19,121 nucleotides of DNA. Origin: JAHBXL01 sp038247555. GTDB taxonomy: Bacteria > Planctomycetota > Phycisphaerae > Phycisphaerales > UBA1924. The notes under the pieces were generated by a model, which was given only the letters and a program-made list of their open reading frames with translations, did no database searches and was not told the origin of the DNA. Location of the stretch: contig JBBRUT010000062.1 in NCBI GenBank assembly GCA_038247555.1, forward strand, positions 1 through 19,121, in the 5' to 3' direction. Shown one piece after another: positions 1 to 6,187 of the stretch (positions are counted from its first letter, which is position 1; every line of letters begins with the position of its first letter). The translations under genes were made by a program, and so were the position numbers.

Positions 1-204
1 ACCCAGGCCCGCGTCGACACCGCCAACGATCTCCTCTCCGCCGAGCAGGCACGCGACCAGGCACTCACCGACCTCCGCAACTCCGTGCTCAACTACCTCG
101 TCGCCACCGGTCAGCTCCGCGTGAACCGCGACGGATCGCTCAATCCGATCCCGGGCATCGAGGTCGCATCGCCGCCGCAGGCTTCGCCCACGCCCGCACC
201 CTGA
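1..204 (+). CDS. TolC-family outer-membrane efflux protein, C-terminal end (partial)
   Basis: The first reading frame is open from base 1 to a TGA at 202-204, giving 67 residues of a protein that begins upstream of the window. The piece starts with an amphipathic helix (DTANDLLSAEQARDQALTDL) and continues with NSVLNYLVATGQLRVNRDG. This is the usual look of the last periplasmic helix of TolC/OEP-family channel proteins, in which a long helix carrying RxDxAxxLL and a Tyr/Leu-rich end precede a short unstructured tail. The tail here is Pro/Ala-rich. TolC proteins form the outer-membrane exit duct of tripartite efflux or type I secretion systems. The partner genes, if any, lie to the left of the window. 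Its last 94 bases overlap the end of the convergent acetyltransferase gene. The family call rests on one helix only; another coiled-coil envelope protein is possible. Confidence 0.6.
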   Translation, partial: TQARVDTANDLLSAEQARDQALTDLRNSVLNYLVATGQLRVNRDGSLNPIPGIEVASPPQASPTPAP

Positions 205-788
205 TCAGCCGCAAACTCCTCGGCCAGCCGTGCAAACATCACATGGTCCTGCCAGCGCCCGTCGATCTGGATCACCGCCCGTGCCAGGCCCTCCTCGCGG
301 AAGCCGCACTTGCGCGCAACGCGCAGGCTCGCGGCGTTCCCCGGGATCACGTTCGCCTGCACCCGGTGCAGCCCCAGCCCCAGCGGCTCAGCTCGCAGCG
401 CAAAGCCCAGTAGCGCGCACAAGCCCTCGGTCGCGAGCCCTTCTCCCACGCAATCCACCATCACCGCCCACCCCGCATCGGCGTTCTGAAAAACGCCGCG
501 AACGATGTTGTTCAGGCTGAACGTGCCCGCCAGCTTCCCCTCATCCAGAAACCCCAGCAGCCGCACCCCACTGCCGGCGCGCCAGTCGCGCCATGCCCGC
601 TCCAGCGTTGAGTCAAACAACGCATCGTTGGGCGCACCCTCGGGCCATCGCGGCGACCACGGACGCAGATGCTCCGCCGATGCCCTCCACGCCCGCACAA
701 CCTCAGCGCGGTCATCCTGCTCCGGAAGCCGGAGCATCATTCTCGCCGTACGGATCCGCGGCCCGTTCTCCCCAAACCCCTGGGCCAC
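111..788 (-). CDS. GNAT-family N-acetyltransferase (RimJ/RimL-like), second of a tandem pair
   Basis: This 225-residue protein looks like a RimJ/RimL-type acetyltransferase, which transfers acetyl from acetyl-CoA to an alpha-amino group or small amine. Visible family marks are an N-terminal strand (RIRTARMMLRLPEQDD), the mid-domain stretch AGTFSLNNIVRGVFQNADAG, and the acetyl-CoA loop and helix GEGLATEGLCALLGFAL. The C-terminal block HRVQANVIPGNAASLRVARK, then CGFREEGLAR, is the classic N..S..(A/M)..(L/K)GF signature. The GTG start at 788 is favoured because a GGGGGG run lies just upstream and the start is one base past the TGA of the preceding acetyltransferase, implying translational coupling. 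The last roughly 30 residues have no family counterpart and are encoded antisense to the end of the TolC-like gene, so this looks like a run-on tail. The substrate cannot be told from sequence. Confidence 0.85.
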   Translation of the reverse strand: MAQGFGENGPRIRTARMMLRLPEQDDRAEVVRAWRASAEHLRPWSPRWPEGAPNDALFDSTLERAWRDWRAGSGVRLLGFLDEGKLAGTFSLNNIVRGVFQNADAGWAVMVDCVGEGLATEGLCALLGFALRAEPLGLGLHRVQANVIPGNAASLRVARKCGFREEGLARAVIQIDGRWQDHVMFARLAEEFAADQGAGVGEACGGDATSMPGIGLSDPSRFTRS

Positions 789-789
789 G

Positions 790-1587
790 TCAATCCCCCC
801 TCACCGCCGCCCGCATTTCGATACTCAGCAGCGACTGGATCGATTTGGACAGCGAAACGCCCGCCGGAACCCGGGGCTTCAACTCCACCATGCCGGTGAC
901 GGGCGCGAAAAGTACATACGGCAGGTGCTCGACTTCCCGGCCCCGTAGCACCAGCCGCTCAGGCCCACGGTGGGGGTCTGGAATGAACCCAAGCCGCTTG
1001 GTCATTCGCAAACTCGCCGCGTTCTCCGGTGCGATCAACCCGTCCACGCGCGACAGGCCAAGCCCTGCCAGACGCATTCCCTCACCCGGCCGCCCCGCCC
1101 ACCGCGGCCCAAACGCGTGCGCAAGCACCGCGCTCATCGCCTCGCGTGCAAACGCATTCCCGTAATCGTTGGTGCGAACCCAAACATTGGCTTCGGCCCG
1201 AGAATCCAACCCATACGAGATGTCATTCAGGTTGAAGGCCCCGACGATCCGCCCGCGCTGCGCCCGAAGCTCCGCGATGCACCGCCACGCGCGCCCGGTG
1301 GCCGTGGCCGCGCGCCCAAGCTGCAACTGCCTGTCAAACAGTTCATCGTCGAGCTCATCATCCCTGTGCAGCGGGCAGAACTGATCGAGTTCCTTACGGC
1401 TCGCCCGCACGGCGTCGATGTACGCCTCGCGATCCGACGACACCAGGGGACGGATGATCAGCCTCTCCGTGCGGATCACGCCGGGCGAATCCACCTCGAC
1501 GGCAACCGATGGGCGAATCCGCGCCAGTTTCGCAGCGGTGGTCAACCTCGTCAGCTGCTGGGTTCCATGAATCGGTAGCGCTGCCAT
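790..1587 (-). CDS. GNAT-family N-acetyltransferase (RimJ/RimL-like), first of a tandem pair
   Basis: This is a 265-residue acetyltransferase, paralogous to its downstream neighbour. The family body begins with VIRTERLIIRPLVSSDREAY, continues with GRIVGAFNLNDISYGLDSRA and the CoA-binding region NAFAREAMSAVLAHAFG, and closes with GLIAPENAASLRMTKRLGF. An ATG at 1587 is chosen because GGAGA lies about 7 bases upstream. An in-frame GTG at 1617 would add ten residues but has no ribosome site. About 30 residues precede the domain and about 40 follow it, both without recognised motifs. The gene lies 69 bases after gnd and ends one base before the next acetyltransferase start, so gnd and the two acetyltransferases are probably one transcription unit. 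The acetyl acceptor is unknown. Confidence 0.85.
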   Translation of the reverse strand: MAALPIHGTQQLTRLTTAAKLARIRPSVAVEVDSPGVIRTERLIIRPLVSSDREAYIDAVRASRKELDQFCPLHRDDELDDELFDRQLQLGRAATATGRAWRCIAELRAQRGRIVGAFNLNDISYGLDSRAEANVWVRTNDYGNAFAREAMSAVLAHAFGPRWAGRPGEGMRLAGLGLSRVDGLIAPENAASLRMTKRLGFIPDPHRGPERLVLRGREVEHLPYVLFAPVTGMVELKPRVPAGVSLSKSIQSLLSIEMRAAVRGD

Positions 1588-1656
1588 CCAAGATCTCCAC
1601 TGCGTCAATCCCCCCACCCTCCGACGCCTCCACAGGTTCCATCACCGTGCCGCGTA

Positions 1657-3213
1657 TCAGGCAGGCAACTGCGGCCGCTTCGGATCAAGCCAGTCGAGGT
1701 GGAAGAACTTGCCCCGCGGCTGATCCACCCGCTCATACGTGTGCGAGCCAAAGTAGTCGCGCTGCGCCTGCAGAAGGTTCGCGGGCAACCTCGCCGCGCG
1801 ATACGAATCGAAGTACGACAGAGCCGAGGCGAACGCCGGCACCGGGACGCCCTGCACCGCCGCGCGCGCCACTACGCCGCGCCAGTGCTGCTGTACACGG
1901 TCGATCGTCTGCGCAAAGTACTCATCCAGCAGCAGGTTCGGAAGGTCGGCCCGGCGCACATATGCCTCGGTGATCTTCTGCAGGAACCGCGCCCGGATGA
2001 TGCACCCGCCCCGGAAGATCGACGCAATCTCACCCAGCTTCAGCTCCCACCCATTCGCCCTTCCCGCGGCCTGCATCAGCGCGAAGCCCTGTGCATACGA
2101 GCAGATCTTCGAGCAGTACAGCGCATCTCGCACGGCATCCACCCAGTTGTACTCACCCGAGCCCGTGGAGTGCGCATGTTCACCCAGCTTCGGACCACTC
2201 AGCACCTTGCTCGCCGCTACCCGCTCTTCCTTCTGGGCGCTGATGTTCCGCGCAAACACCGCCTCGGCCATCGTCGCCGCGGGCACACCCAGATCGAGCG
2301 CCGAGTTGATCGTCCACTTCCCCGTGCCCTTCTGGCCCGCCGCGTCCATGACCACATCAACAAACGGCTTGCCCGTTACCGGGTCCTTCTGCTTGAGGAT
2401 GTCCGCGGTGATCTCGATCAGGAACGAATCCAACTCGCCCCGGTTCCACTCGGCAAAGATGTCCGCGATCTTCGTGACCTCAAGTGCCAGCACCTCCCGC
2501 ATGAAGTGGTACGCCTCGCAGATCAGCTGCATATCCCCGTACTCAATCCCGTTATGCACCATCTTGACGTAGTGCCCCGCGCCGCCCGGCCCGATGTACG
2601 TCGTGCACGGCACCGCGCCCGGCGCCCGCACCGGCTTGCCCGGCGCAGCATCCAGAAACGGCACACCCGTCTTCGCGTCTACCTTCGCCGCGATCTCCGT
2701 CCACACCGGCTTGATCAGTTCCCACGCCTCCGGCTTGCCGCCCGGCATTAGCGATGGGCCGTACCGCGCCCCGGCCTCGCCGCCCGACACACCCGAGCCC
2801 ACAAACAGCAGCCCGCGCTCCCCGAGCGCCTTCTCGCGCCGCACCGTGTCCGTCCACTCGGCGTTCCCGCCATCGATGACGCAGTCGCCCTTCTCAAGCA
2901 GCGGTACCAGTCCGTCGATCACCGCGTCGGTGCCCGGCCCTGCCTTTACCAGAATCACAATCCGCCGCGGCCGCTTGATGCTCGCGACAAAGTCTGCCAG
3001 TTCAGCCGCCGGAACCAGTGCGCCTCCCGGCCCGATCACGCTCGCCGGATTATCCTTGAGAAACTGCTCGGTCACAGAGGTCGTGCGGTTGTAGACCGCG
3101 ACGCTGAATCCGTGGTCGGCCATGTTGAGCGCGAGATTCGCGCCCATCACCGCCAGCCCCACAAGACCGACATCCGCAGAGTTCGCAACAGGTTTCGCAA
3201 AGCTGGGAGACAT
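1657..3213 (-). CDS. gnd: 6-phosphogluconate dehydrogenase, decarboxylating
   Basis: The enzyme oxidatively decarboxylates 6-phosphogluconate to ribulose 5-phosphate with NAD(P)+ in the oxidative pentose phosphate pathway. The 518-residue protein has the Rossmann motif GLAVMGANLALNMADHGF (about 16-36), the substrate-binding GSGVSGGEAGARYGPSLMPG (139-158), and the catalytic segment HYVKMVHNGIEYGDMQL with Lys218 and Glu225. It also has QKGTGKWT (294-301), FRGGCIIRARFL (400-411) and the C-terminal HTYERVDQPRGKFFHLDW. The start at 3213 is chosen because GGAAG lies 5 bases upstream; frames further upstream lack homology. Length is about 35-45 residues above the usual 470-485. Roughly 20 extra residues sit just before the TYIGPGGAGHYVK block (about 181-201). 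It leads a probable operon with the two acetyltransferases. Two near-identical 14-base repeats lie 60 bp apart in the gap upstream. The short C-terminal extension (DPKRPQLPA) is unremarkable. Confidence 0.97.
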   Translation of the reverse strand: MSPSFAKPVANSADVGLVGLAVMGANLALNMADHGFSVAVYNRTTSVTEQFLKDNPASVIGPGGALVPAAELADFVASIKRPRRIVILVKAGPGTDAVIDGLVPLLEKGDCVIDGGNAEWTDTVRREKALGERGLLFVGSGVSGGEAGARYGPSLMPGGKPEAWELIKPVWTEIAAKVDAKTGVPFLDAAPGKPVRAPGAVPCTTYIGPGGAGHYVKMVHNGIEYGDMQLICEAYHFMREVLALEVTKIADIFAEWNRGELDSFLIEITADILKQKDPVTGKPFVDVVMDAAGQKGTGKWTINSALDLGVPAATMAEAVFARNISAQKEERVAASKVLSGPKLGEHAHSTGSGEYNWVDAVRDALYCSKICSYAQGFALMQAAGRANGWELKLGEIASIFRGGCIIRARFLQKITEAYVRRADLPNLLLDEYFAQTIDRVQQHWRGVVARAAVQGVPVPAFASALSYFDSYRAARLPANLLQAQRDYFGSHTYERVDQPRGKFFHLDWLDPKRPQLPA

Positions 3214-3261
3214 GCAGGCTTCCATAGGCCAGCGCGCAGAGAATGACTGCATCACGCGGCC

Positions 3262-3335
3262 GCAAGGGTTATCGGCACGAACCTTCGACGCGCGGGATTT
3301 TGGGACCATCCACCCGCCGAAGCAAGTGTTATCGG
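3262..3335. repeat. Direct-repeat pair upstream of gnd
   Basis: GCAAGGGTTATCGG (3262-3275) and GCAAGTGTTATCGG (3322-3335) match at 13 of 14 bases and start exactly 60 bp apart. Both lie in the 146-bp gap between gnd and the FHA gene, on the side from which gnd is transcribed. They could be a pair of regulator sites or tandem promoter elements; on the minus strand each reads CCGATAACNCTTGC, containing a weak GATAAC -10-like hexamer. Confidence 0.5.
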
Positions 3336-3359
3336 GCTTCGGTCAGCGCAATTGTCCGC

Positions 3360-3707
3360 TCAACCCCCTGCCGGGCGTTTCCCGCGGGCCACTGTTGCAC
3401 GCACCGCCTGGAACCTCAACACCGCCGGACCGATCCGCGCCACCAGCCCGTCACACACGGCCGCCTCGGAAACCCTCGCCTGGTCGACGATCGTTCCCAA
3501 CGTCGAGCCCACATCGCGCAGCACCCAGTCTCCATCTTCATCACGCTCGATGCAGCAGTGATGACGCGATATCGAAGCGTGCCGGATGCGCAGGTCGCAA
3601 TCTTCCGCCCGACCGATGAGTAGTCTCGCACGCGCGCTACCGCTCTCCGGGAGGTCAAAGCTCCGAAGATCCTTACCGCGATCGCTCTGGATCATGACGC
3701 GAAACAT
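3360..3707 (-). CDS. Small FHA-domain protein
   Basis: This 115-residue protein consists almost entirely of one forkhead-associated domain, a module that binds phosphothreonine peptides in Ser/Thr kinase signalling or acts as a protein-binding scaffold. The FHA core is visible as LLIGRAEDCDLRI (29-41, with the conserved Gly32-Arg33), HASISRHHCCIE (43-54, with the conserved Ser47 and His50) and the strand and loop DVGSTLGTIVDQ (65-76). The family's S-x-N-G-T loop reads S-T-L-G-T here, so the Asn that contacts the peptide backbone is a Leu. The ATG at 3707 is supported by AAGGA 5 bases upstream. No signal peptide or membrane segment is seen, so it should be cytoplasmic. It diverges from clpS and is 146 bp upstream of gnd on the same strand. 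No kinase or phosphatase gene is present in the window, so its phosphorylated partner is unknown. Confidence 0.88.
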   Translation of the reverse strand: MFRVMIQSDRGKDLRSFDLPESGSARARLLIGRAEDCDLRIRHASISRHHCCIERDEDGDWVLRDVGSTLGTIVDQARVSEAAVCDGLVARIGPAVLRFQAVRATVARGKRPAGG

Positions 3708-3717
3708 GGCTGTCCTT

Positions 3718-3783
3718 CTGCAAAGACGCCTCCCGTTTCCCGTTTGTTCATACGCACAGGTGCCATTCCTTTCGTCTTTGCAG
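3718..3783 (-). promoter_or_regulatory. Inverted repeat in the FHA-gene leader
   Basis: CTGCAAAGACG (3718-3728) and CGTCTTTGCAG (3773-3783) are perfect 11-bp inverted arms separated by 44 bases. On the minus-strand transcript the second arm ends directly at the AAGGA ribosome site of the FHA gene (about 3713-3717). The loop holds a nested GCAC-CT-GTGC hairpin and a repeated AACGGG. The structure could be an RNA leader that controls ribosome access, or two binding sites for a DNA-binding protein. No known riboswitch class was recognised. Confidence 0.5.
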
Positions 3784-3814
3784 CGGTCGCGGCTGCAATT
3801 CCCGTCAAAACGGC

Positions 3815-3842
3815 TTGTCCCGGGCCCGCAGCGGGGTACGGT
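3815..3842 (+). promoter_or_regulatory. Putative clpS promoter (-35/-10)
   Basis: TTGTCC (3815-3820) and TACGGT (3837-3842) are separated by 16 bases and lie in the FHA/clpS divergent gap, resembling a housekeeping-sigma promoter. Transcription would start near 3849 and leave a leader of about 50 bases with the AGGAGGAGG ribosome site of clpS. An 8-bp palindrome, GTGTACAC (3843-3850), covers the predicted start point. Confidence 0.45.
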
Positions 3843-3898
3843 GTGTACACCGCGACTGCGCGGCGAGGGTGATTAAACCGAGCAGGAGGAGGCCGGGC

Positions 3899-4246
3899 AT
3901 GAGCATGGGGCAGGAGGCAGGCAACACCAGCGGTCAAGGGCCCGATGCGCCGGCCAAGCGCACCGCCGCGCCCGGTAGTGCCAGCGCAGCAAGCGCAGCT
4001 CCCCCGCGCCAGCTTCCCCCCTACCGGGTCCTTCTGCACAACGACGATATGAACGAGATGCGATACGTCGTCCGCACCATCATCGAGCTCACCCGCCTCG
4101 ATTCCCGCCGCGCAATGGAAATCATGAACACTGCGCACACCAAGGGTGCTGCGCTGGTGCTCATCACCCACAGGGAACGCGCGGAACTCTTCAGAGACCA
4201 GTTTGCCACCAAGCGACTGAAGGTCACGATCGAGCCCGCCAACTGA
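3899..4246 (+). CDS. clpS: ATP-dependent Clp protease adaptor ClpS
   Basis: ClpS binds the N-terminal domain of the ClpA/ClpC unfoldase and delivers proteins bearing N-degrons (Leu, Phe, Trp or Tyr at the N-terminus). The 115-residue protein has a disordered Ala/Pro/Gly-rich N-terminal arm (1-38), the part that enters the unfoldase in known ClpS, followed by the core PPYRVLLHNDDMNEMRYVV (40-58). Residues matching the N-degron pocket are Asn48-Asp49-Asp50, Met54 and His80 in NTAHTKGAAL. The end, FRDQFATKRLKVTIEPAN, matches the family C-terminus. The ATG at 3899 is chosen because AGGAGGAGG lies 6 bases upstream; the frame is open further upstream but without homology. No clpA or clpC is nearby, which is not unusual. 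It is probably expressed from its own promoter. Confidence 0.95.
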   Translation: MSMGQEAGNTSGQGPDAPAKRTAAPGSASAASAAPPRQLPPYRVLLHNDDMNEMRYVVRTIIELTRLDSRRAMEIMNTAHTKGAALVLITHRERAELFRDQFATKRLKVTIEPAN

Positions 4247-4429
4247 TGCCCGATCGAGTTCTCGGACGCAAGGGGTTCCACCCTCGCGTTCATGTTGCAT
4301 TTTGCGCTTCATTGCGCGAATGACGCCGTTGCCACCGGAACAGGGCACGCATCTCCCGCAATCGCATTAACTCTCAGAATTAGACAGGCCCCGACGTTCT
4401 GACCAGACGATGCCCATGAGCAGACGCTG

Positions 4430-4451
4430 ACAACCGCCGATTGACGGTTGT
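4430..4451 (+). promoter_or_regulatory. Hairpin 1 upstream of the MshEN-domain gene
   Basis: ACAACCG (4430-4436) and CGGTTGT (4445-4451) form a perfect 7-bp stem around an 8-base loop. It is followed after two bases by a second hairpin. There is no T-run, and clpS ended 180 bases earlier, so it is more likely part of the leader of the downstream gene than the clpS terminator. Confidence 0.45.
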
Positions 4452-4453
4452 GC

Positions 4454-4486
4454 CGCCACTCCCCTTTCGTTTGGGGGAAAGTGGCG
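4454..4486 (+). promoter_or_regulatory. Hairpin 2 upstream of the MshEN-domain gene
   Basis: CGCCACT (4454-4460) pairs with AGTGGCG (4480-4486). Inside it CCCC can pair with GGGG around a TTTCGTTT loop, leaving a short A-rich bulge. The stem ends 15 bases before the AGGAGG ribosome site at 4501-4506. With hairpin 1 it forms a compact structured element of about 57 bases. It could be a leader regulator or a weak terminator. Confidence 0.45.
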
Positions 4487-4513
4487 TGTGTACAAGTTTG
4501 AGGAGGCGTCGTG

Positions 4514-5005
4514 ATGCGGCTACCGATCGGAGAGTTGCTGGTGCGCCAGCGAGTACTGACGCGCGAGCAGTGCGAGCAGGTACTCGAGCGCCAGCGCGTG
4601 ACGCACCGTCCCTTCGGCGAGCTCGCCGAGCAGATGTTCGGCATCGAGGCCACCGCCGTCGAAGATGCGTGGGCCGAGCAGTATGCCGCGACCACGCGAT
4701 GGCTCGATCCGCGCGTCGAGAACATCGACCCGGCGGTGCGAGAACTCATCAGCCGACGACAGGCGTGGCAGTTCCGCGTCCTTCCTATGGGCTACGACGG
4801 GTCCGAGCTGATGATCTGCACGCTCCAGGAATCGCTGGTCCGCGCGATGAACTTCGCGACGCGCCAGATCCCCATCCAGTGCTACTTCGTGCTCGCCACC
4901 CCCGATGCGCTCGCAGGCGCACTTGGCGATCACTATCCCATGGACGGCATGACTGTCGGCGACCTCATGGCCCCCATGCCCTCGCTGCGTCGCAAAGCCG
5001 GCTGA
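4514..5005 (+). CDS. Stand-alone MshEN / GspE N-terminal-type domain protein
   Basis: This 163-residue protein resembles the N-terminal region of type II secretion and type IV pilus assembly ATPases (GspE, PilB, MshE), without the ATPase. The first half has two helix-rich repeats, IGELLVRQRVLTREQCEQVL and FGELAEQMFGIEATAVEDAW, in the pattern xLGxxLxxxxxxxxxxLxxxLxxQ known in MshEN domains, some of which bind cyclic di-GMP. The second half (ENIDPAVRELISRRQAWQFR, then VLPMGYDGSELMICTLQESL) follows the usual continuation of that region. The ATG at 4514 has AGGAGG 7 bases upstream; a GTG three bases earlier is possible. It converges on the thioredoxin-TPR gene, with 11 bases between stop codons. 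No secretion or pilus genes lie nearby, so a free-standing receptor role is inference. Confidence 0.75.
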   Translation: MRLPIGELLVRQRVLTREQCEQVLERQRVTHRPFGELAEQMFGIEATAVEDAWAEQYAATTRWLDPRVENIDPAVRELISRRQAWQFRVLPMGYDGSELMICTLQESLVRAMNFATRQIPIQCYFVLATPDALAGALGDHYPMDGMTVGDLMAPMPSLRRKAG

Positions 5006-5016
5006 CCGGTCTAGCC

Positions 5017-6138
5017 CTATTCCGCCGCGCGCTTCTTGTATTCCTCCAGCCGCTTGCGCTGCTGGTCCCGGTCCGCGCCCGCATCGGCAAGCTCCACCGC
5101 TCGCTGCTGGTGCTTCATCGCGCCCTCCTTGTCCCCCGACATCCACATCGCCCGCGCCAGCACCATGTGCACCACCGGGGAGCGGTCTCCCGTGAGTTCC
5201 TCCGCACGCTGCGCAGCCCGCAGTGCAAGCTTCGGGTCCCGCTGGGTCAGCCCTGGCTCATCAAGCATGAACCATGCGAGATTGAGCAGATCCTCAGAGT
5301 TCTCGTGAATCGTCGAAGCAATGCACTGCCGCGCAAACCGGTTCGCCCGCTCTGGGTCCTTCATGTCGACAGCCAGAAGCTCAAACTTTGCCAGTGACCA
5401 CTCCCCATTGATCTTCGGATCCAGCCGCAGGATCTCATCGACGATCGACATCGCCTTCTCGCTATCCCCGCTCCGCCTCGCCTCCGTATACGCCGCGGCC
5501 AGAGGCCGCGTCTTGGCGCGAATCTCCCGCGTGCGGCGAGCCAGCACCGCTTCCACCTGGATGTCGAACGTCCCCGCAAGCACTTCCTCCAGCACGCGGT
5601 CGAGGCCCGACATCGGGTGCCCGATCCATGCGATGCGCCCCGATCGATCCACCACAAACGCCGTTGGAATTCCTTCAGACTTCGAGGCGGCCATCCAGTC
5701 GTGATCGCTCCGTCCCTCGTCATCGAGTCCAACCGCATAGCTCATCCGATCCCCCTGCCGCTCCACGAAGCGCTCAAGATCGGCGAGACCCTTGTGCTCG
5801 TGGCTCGCGATGCCCACGATCGTCACGCCCTTGGGGCCGAGCTTCTCCTGCAGATCGCTTAAATGCGGAATCGCGCGCCGGCAGGGTGTGCACCACGTCG
5901 CCCAGAACTCGATCACATACACCTTGCCCGGTTCGATCGCAACCGGCTCCCCGCGCACCCACTTCTTGATCGACAGCTTCGGCGCCAGGCCCCCCACTTC
6001 AACCGCCGGCTGGTCTGCCACCGTGCTTGCGGGCTGCGCATCCGCGTTCTGAGCATCCTCAGACACCACCGACGCCGACACGCCAGCCGCGGCCACCCCA
6101 GCGAGCCAAAGAACCAGTAACACCGAACTTCGGGACAT
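5017..6138 (-). CDS. Secreted TlpA-like thioredoxin-fold protein with C-terminal TPR region
   Basis: This 373-residue exported protein has a signal peptide (about 1-23) and a short acidic/Ala linker, then a TlpA/ResA-type thioredoxin domain (about 48-190). Key marks are VYVIEFWATWCTPCRRAIPH with the active-site Cys83 and Cys86, and the cis-Pro segment GIPTAFVVDRSG (Pro158). The remaining 180 residues are helical and TPR-like (YTEARRSGDSEKAMSIVDEI; SEDLLNLAWFMLDEPGL; MVLARAMWMSGDKEGAMKHQ). Such proteins reduce or exchange disulfides in the periplasm, for example in cytochrome c maturation, and the TPR part would bind a partner. The ATG at 6138 is supported by GGAAGGA 5 bases upstream. A likely promoter lies in the 146-bp gap to the divergent TonB-like gene. 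No cytochrome c genes are seen nearby, so the client is unknown. Confidence 0.9.
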   Translation of the reverse strand: MSRSSVLLVLWLAGVAAAGVSASVVSEDAQNADAQPASTVADQPAVEVGGLAPKLSIKKWVRGEPVAIEPGKVYVIEFWATWCTPCRRAIPHLSDLQEKLGPKGVTIVGIASHEHKGLADLERFVERQGDRMSYAVGLDDEGRSDHDWMAASKSEGIPTAFVVDRSGRIAWIGHPMSGLDRVLEEVLAGTFDIQVEAVLARRTREIRAKTRPLAAAYTEARRSGDSEKAMSIVDEILRLDPKINGEWSLAKFELLAVDMKDPERANRFARQCIASTIHENSEDLLNLAWFMLDEPGLTQRDPKLALRAAQRAEELTGDRSPVVHMVLARAMWMSGDKEGAMKHQQRAVELADAGADRDQQRKRLEEYKKRAAE

Positions 6139-6187
6139 CTCGTTCCTTCCGATGGGTCGTGGGTGCGCTTCCGCGTACCCACCTCTC

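Noticed and set aside
3843..3850. GTGTACAC palindrome at the predicted clpS transcription start.
   Set aside because: Eight bases with no second copy is too little to call an operator; it is mentioned only with the clpS promoter.
3692..4348. A 218-codon minus-strand frame opposite clpS that reads into the FHA leader.
   Set aside because: It is mainly the antisense of clpS. Only its last short part, inside the FHA leader, was kept as a speculative leader frame.
4247..4429. Search for a promoter of the MshEN-domain gene in the clpS downstream gap.
   Set aside because: TTGCCA and AT-rich stretches occur, but no -35/-10 pair with acceptable spacing was found.
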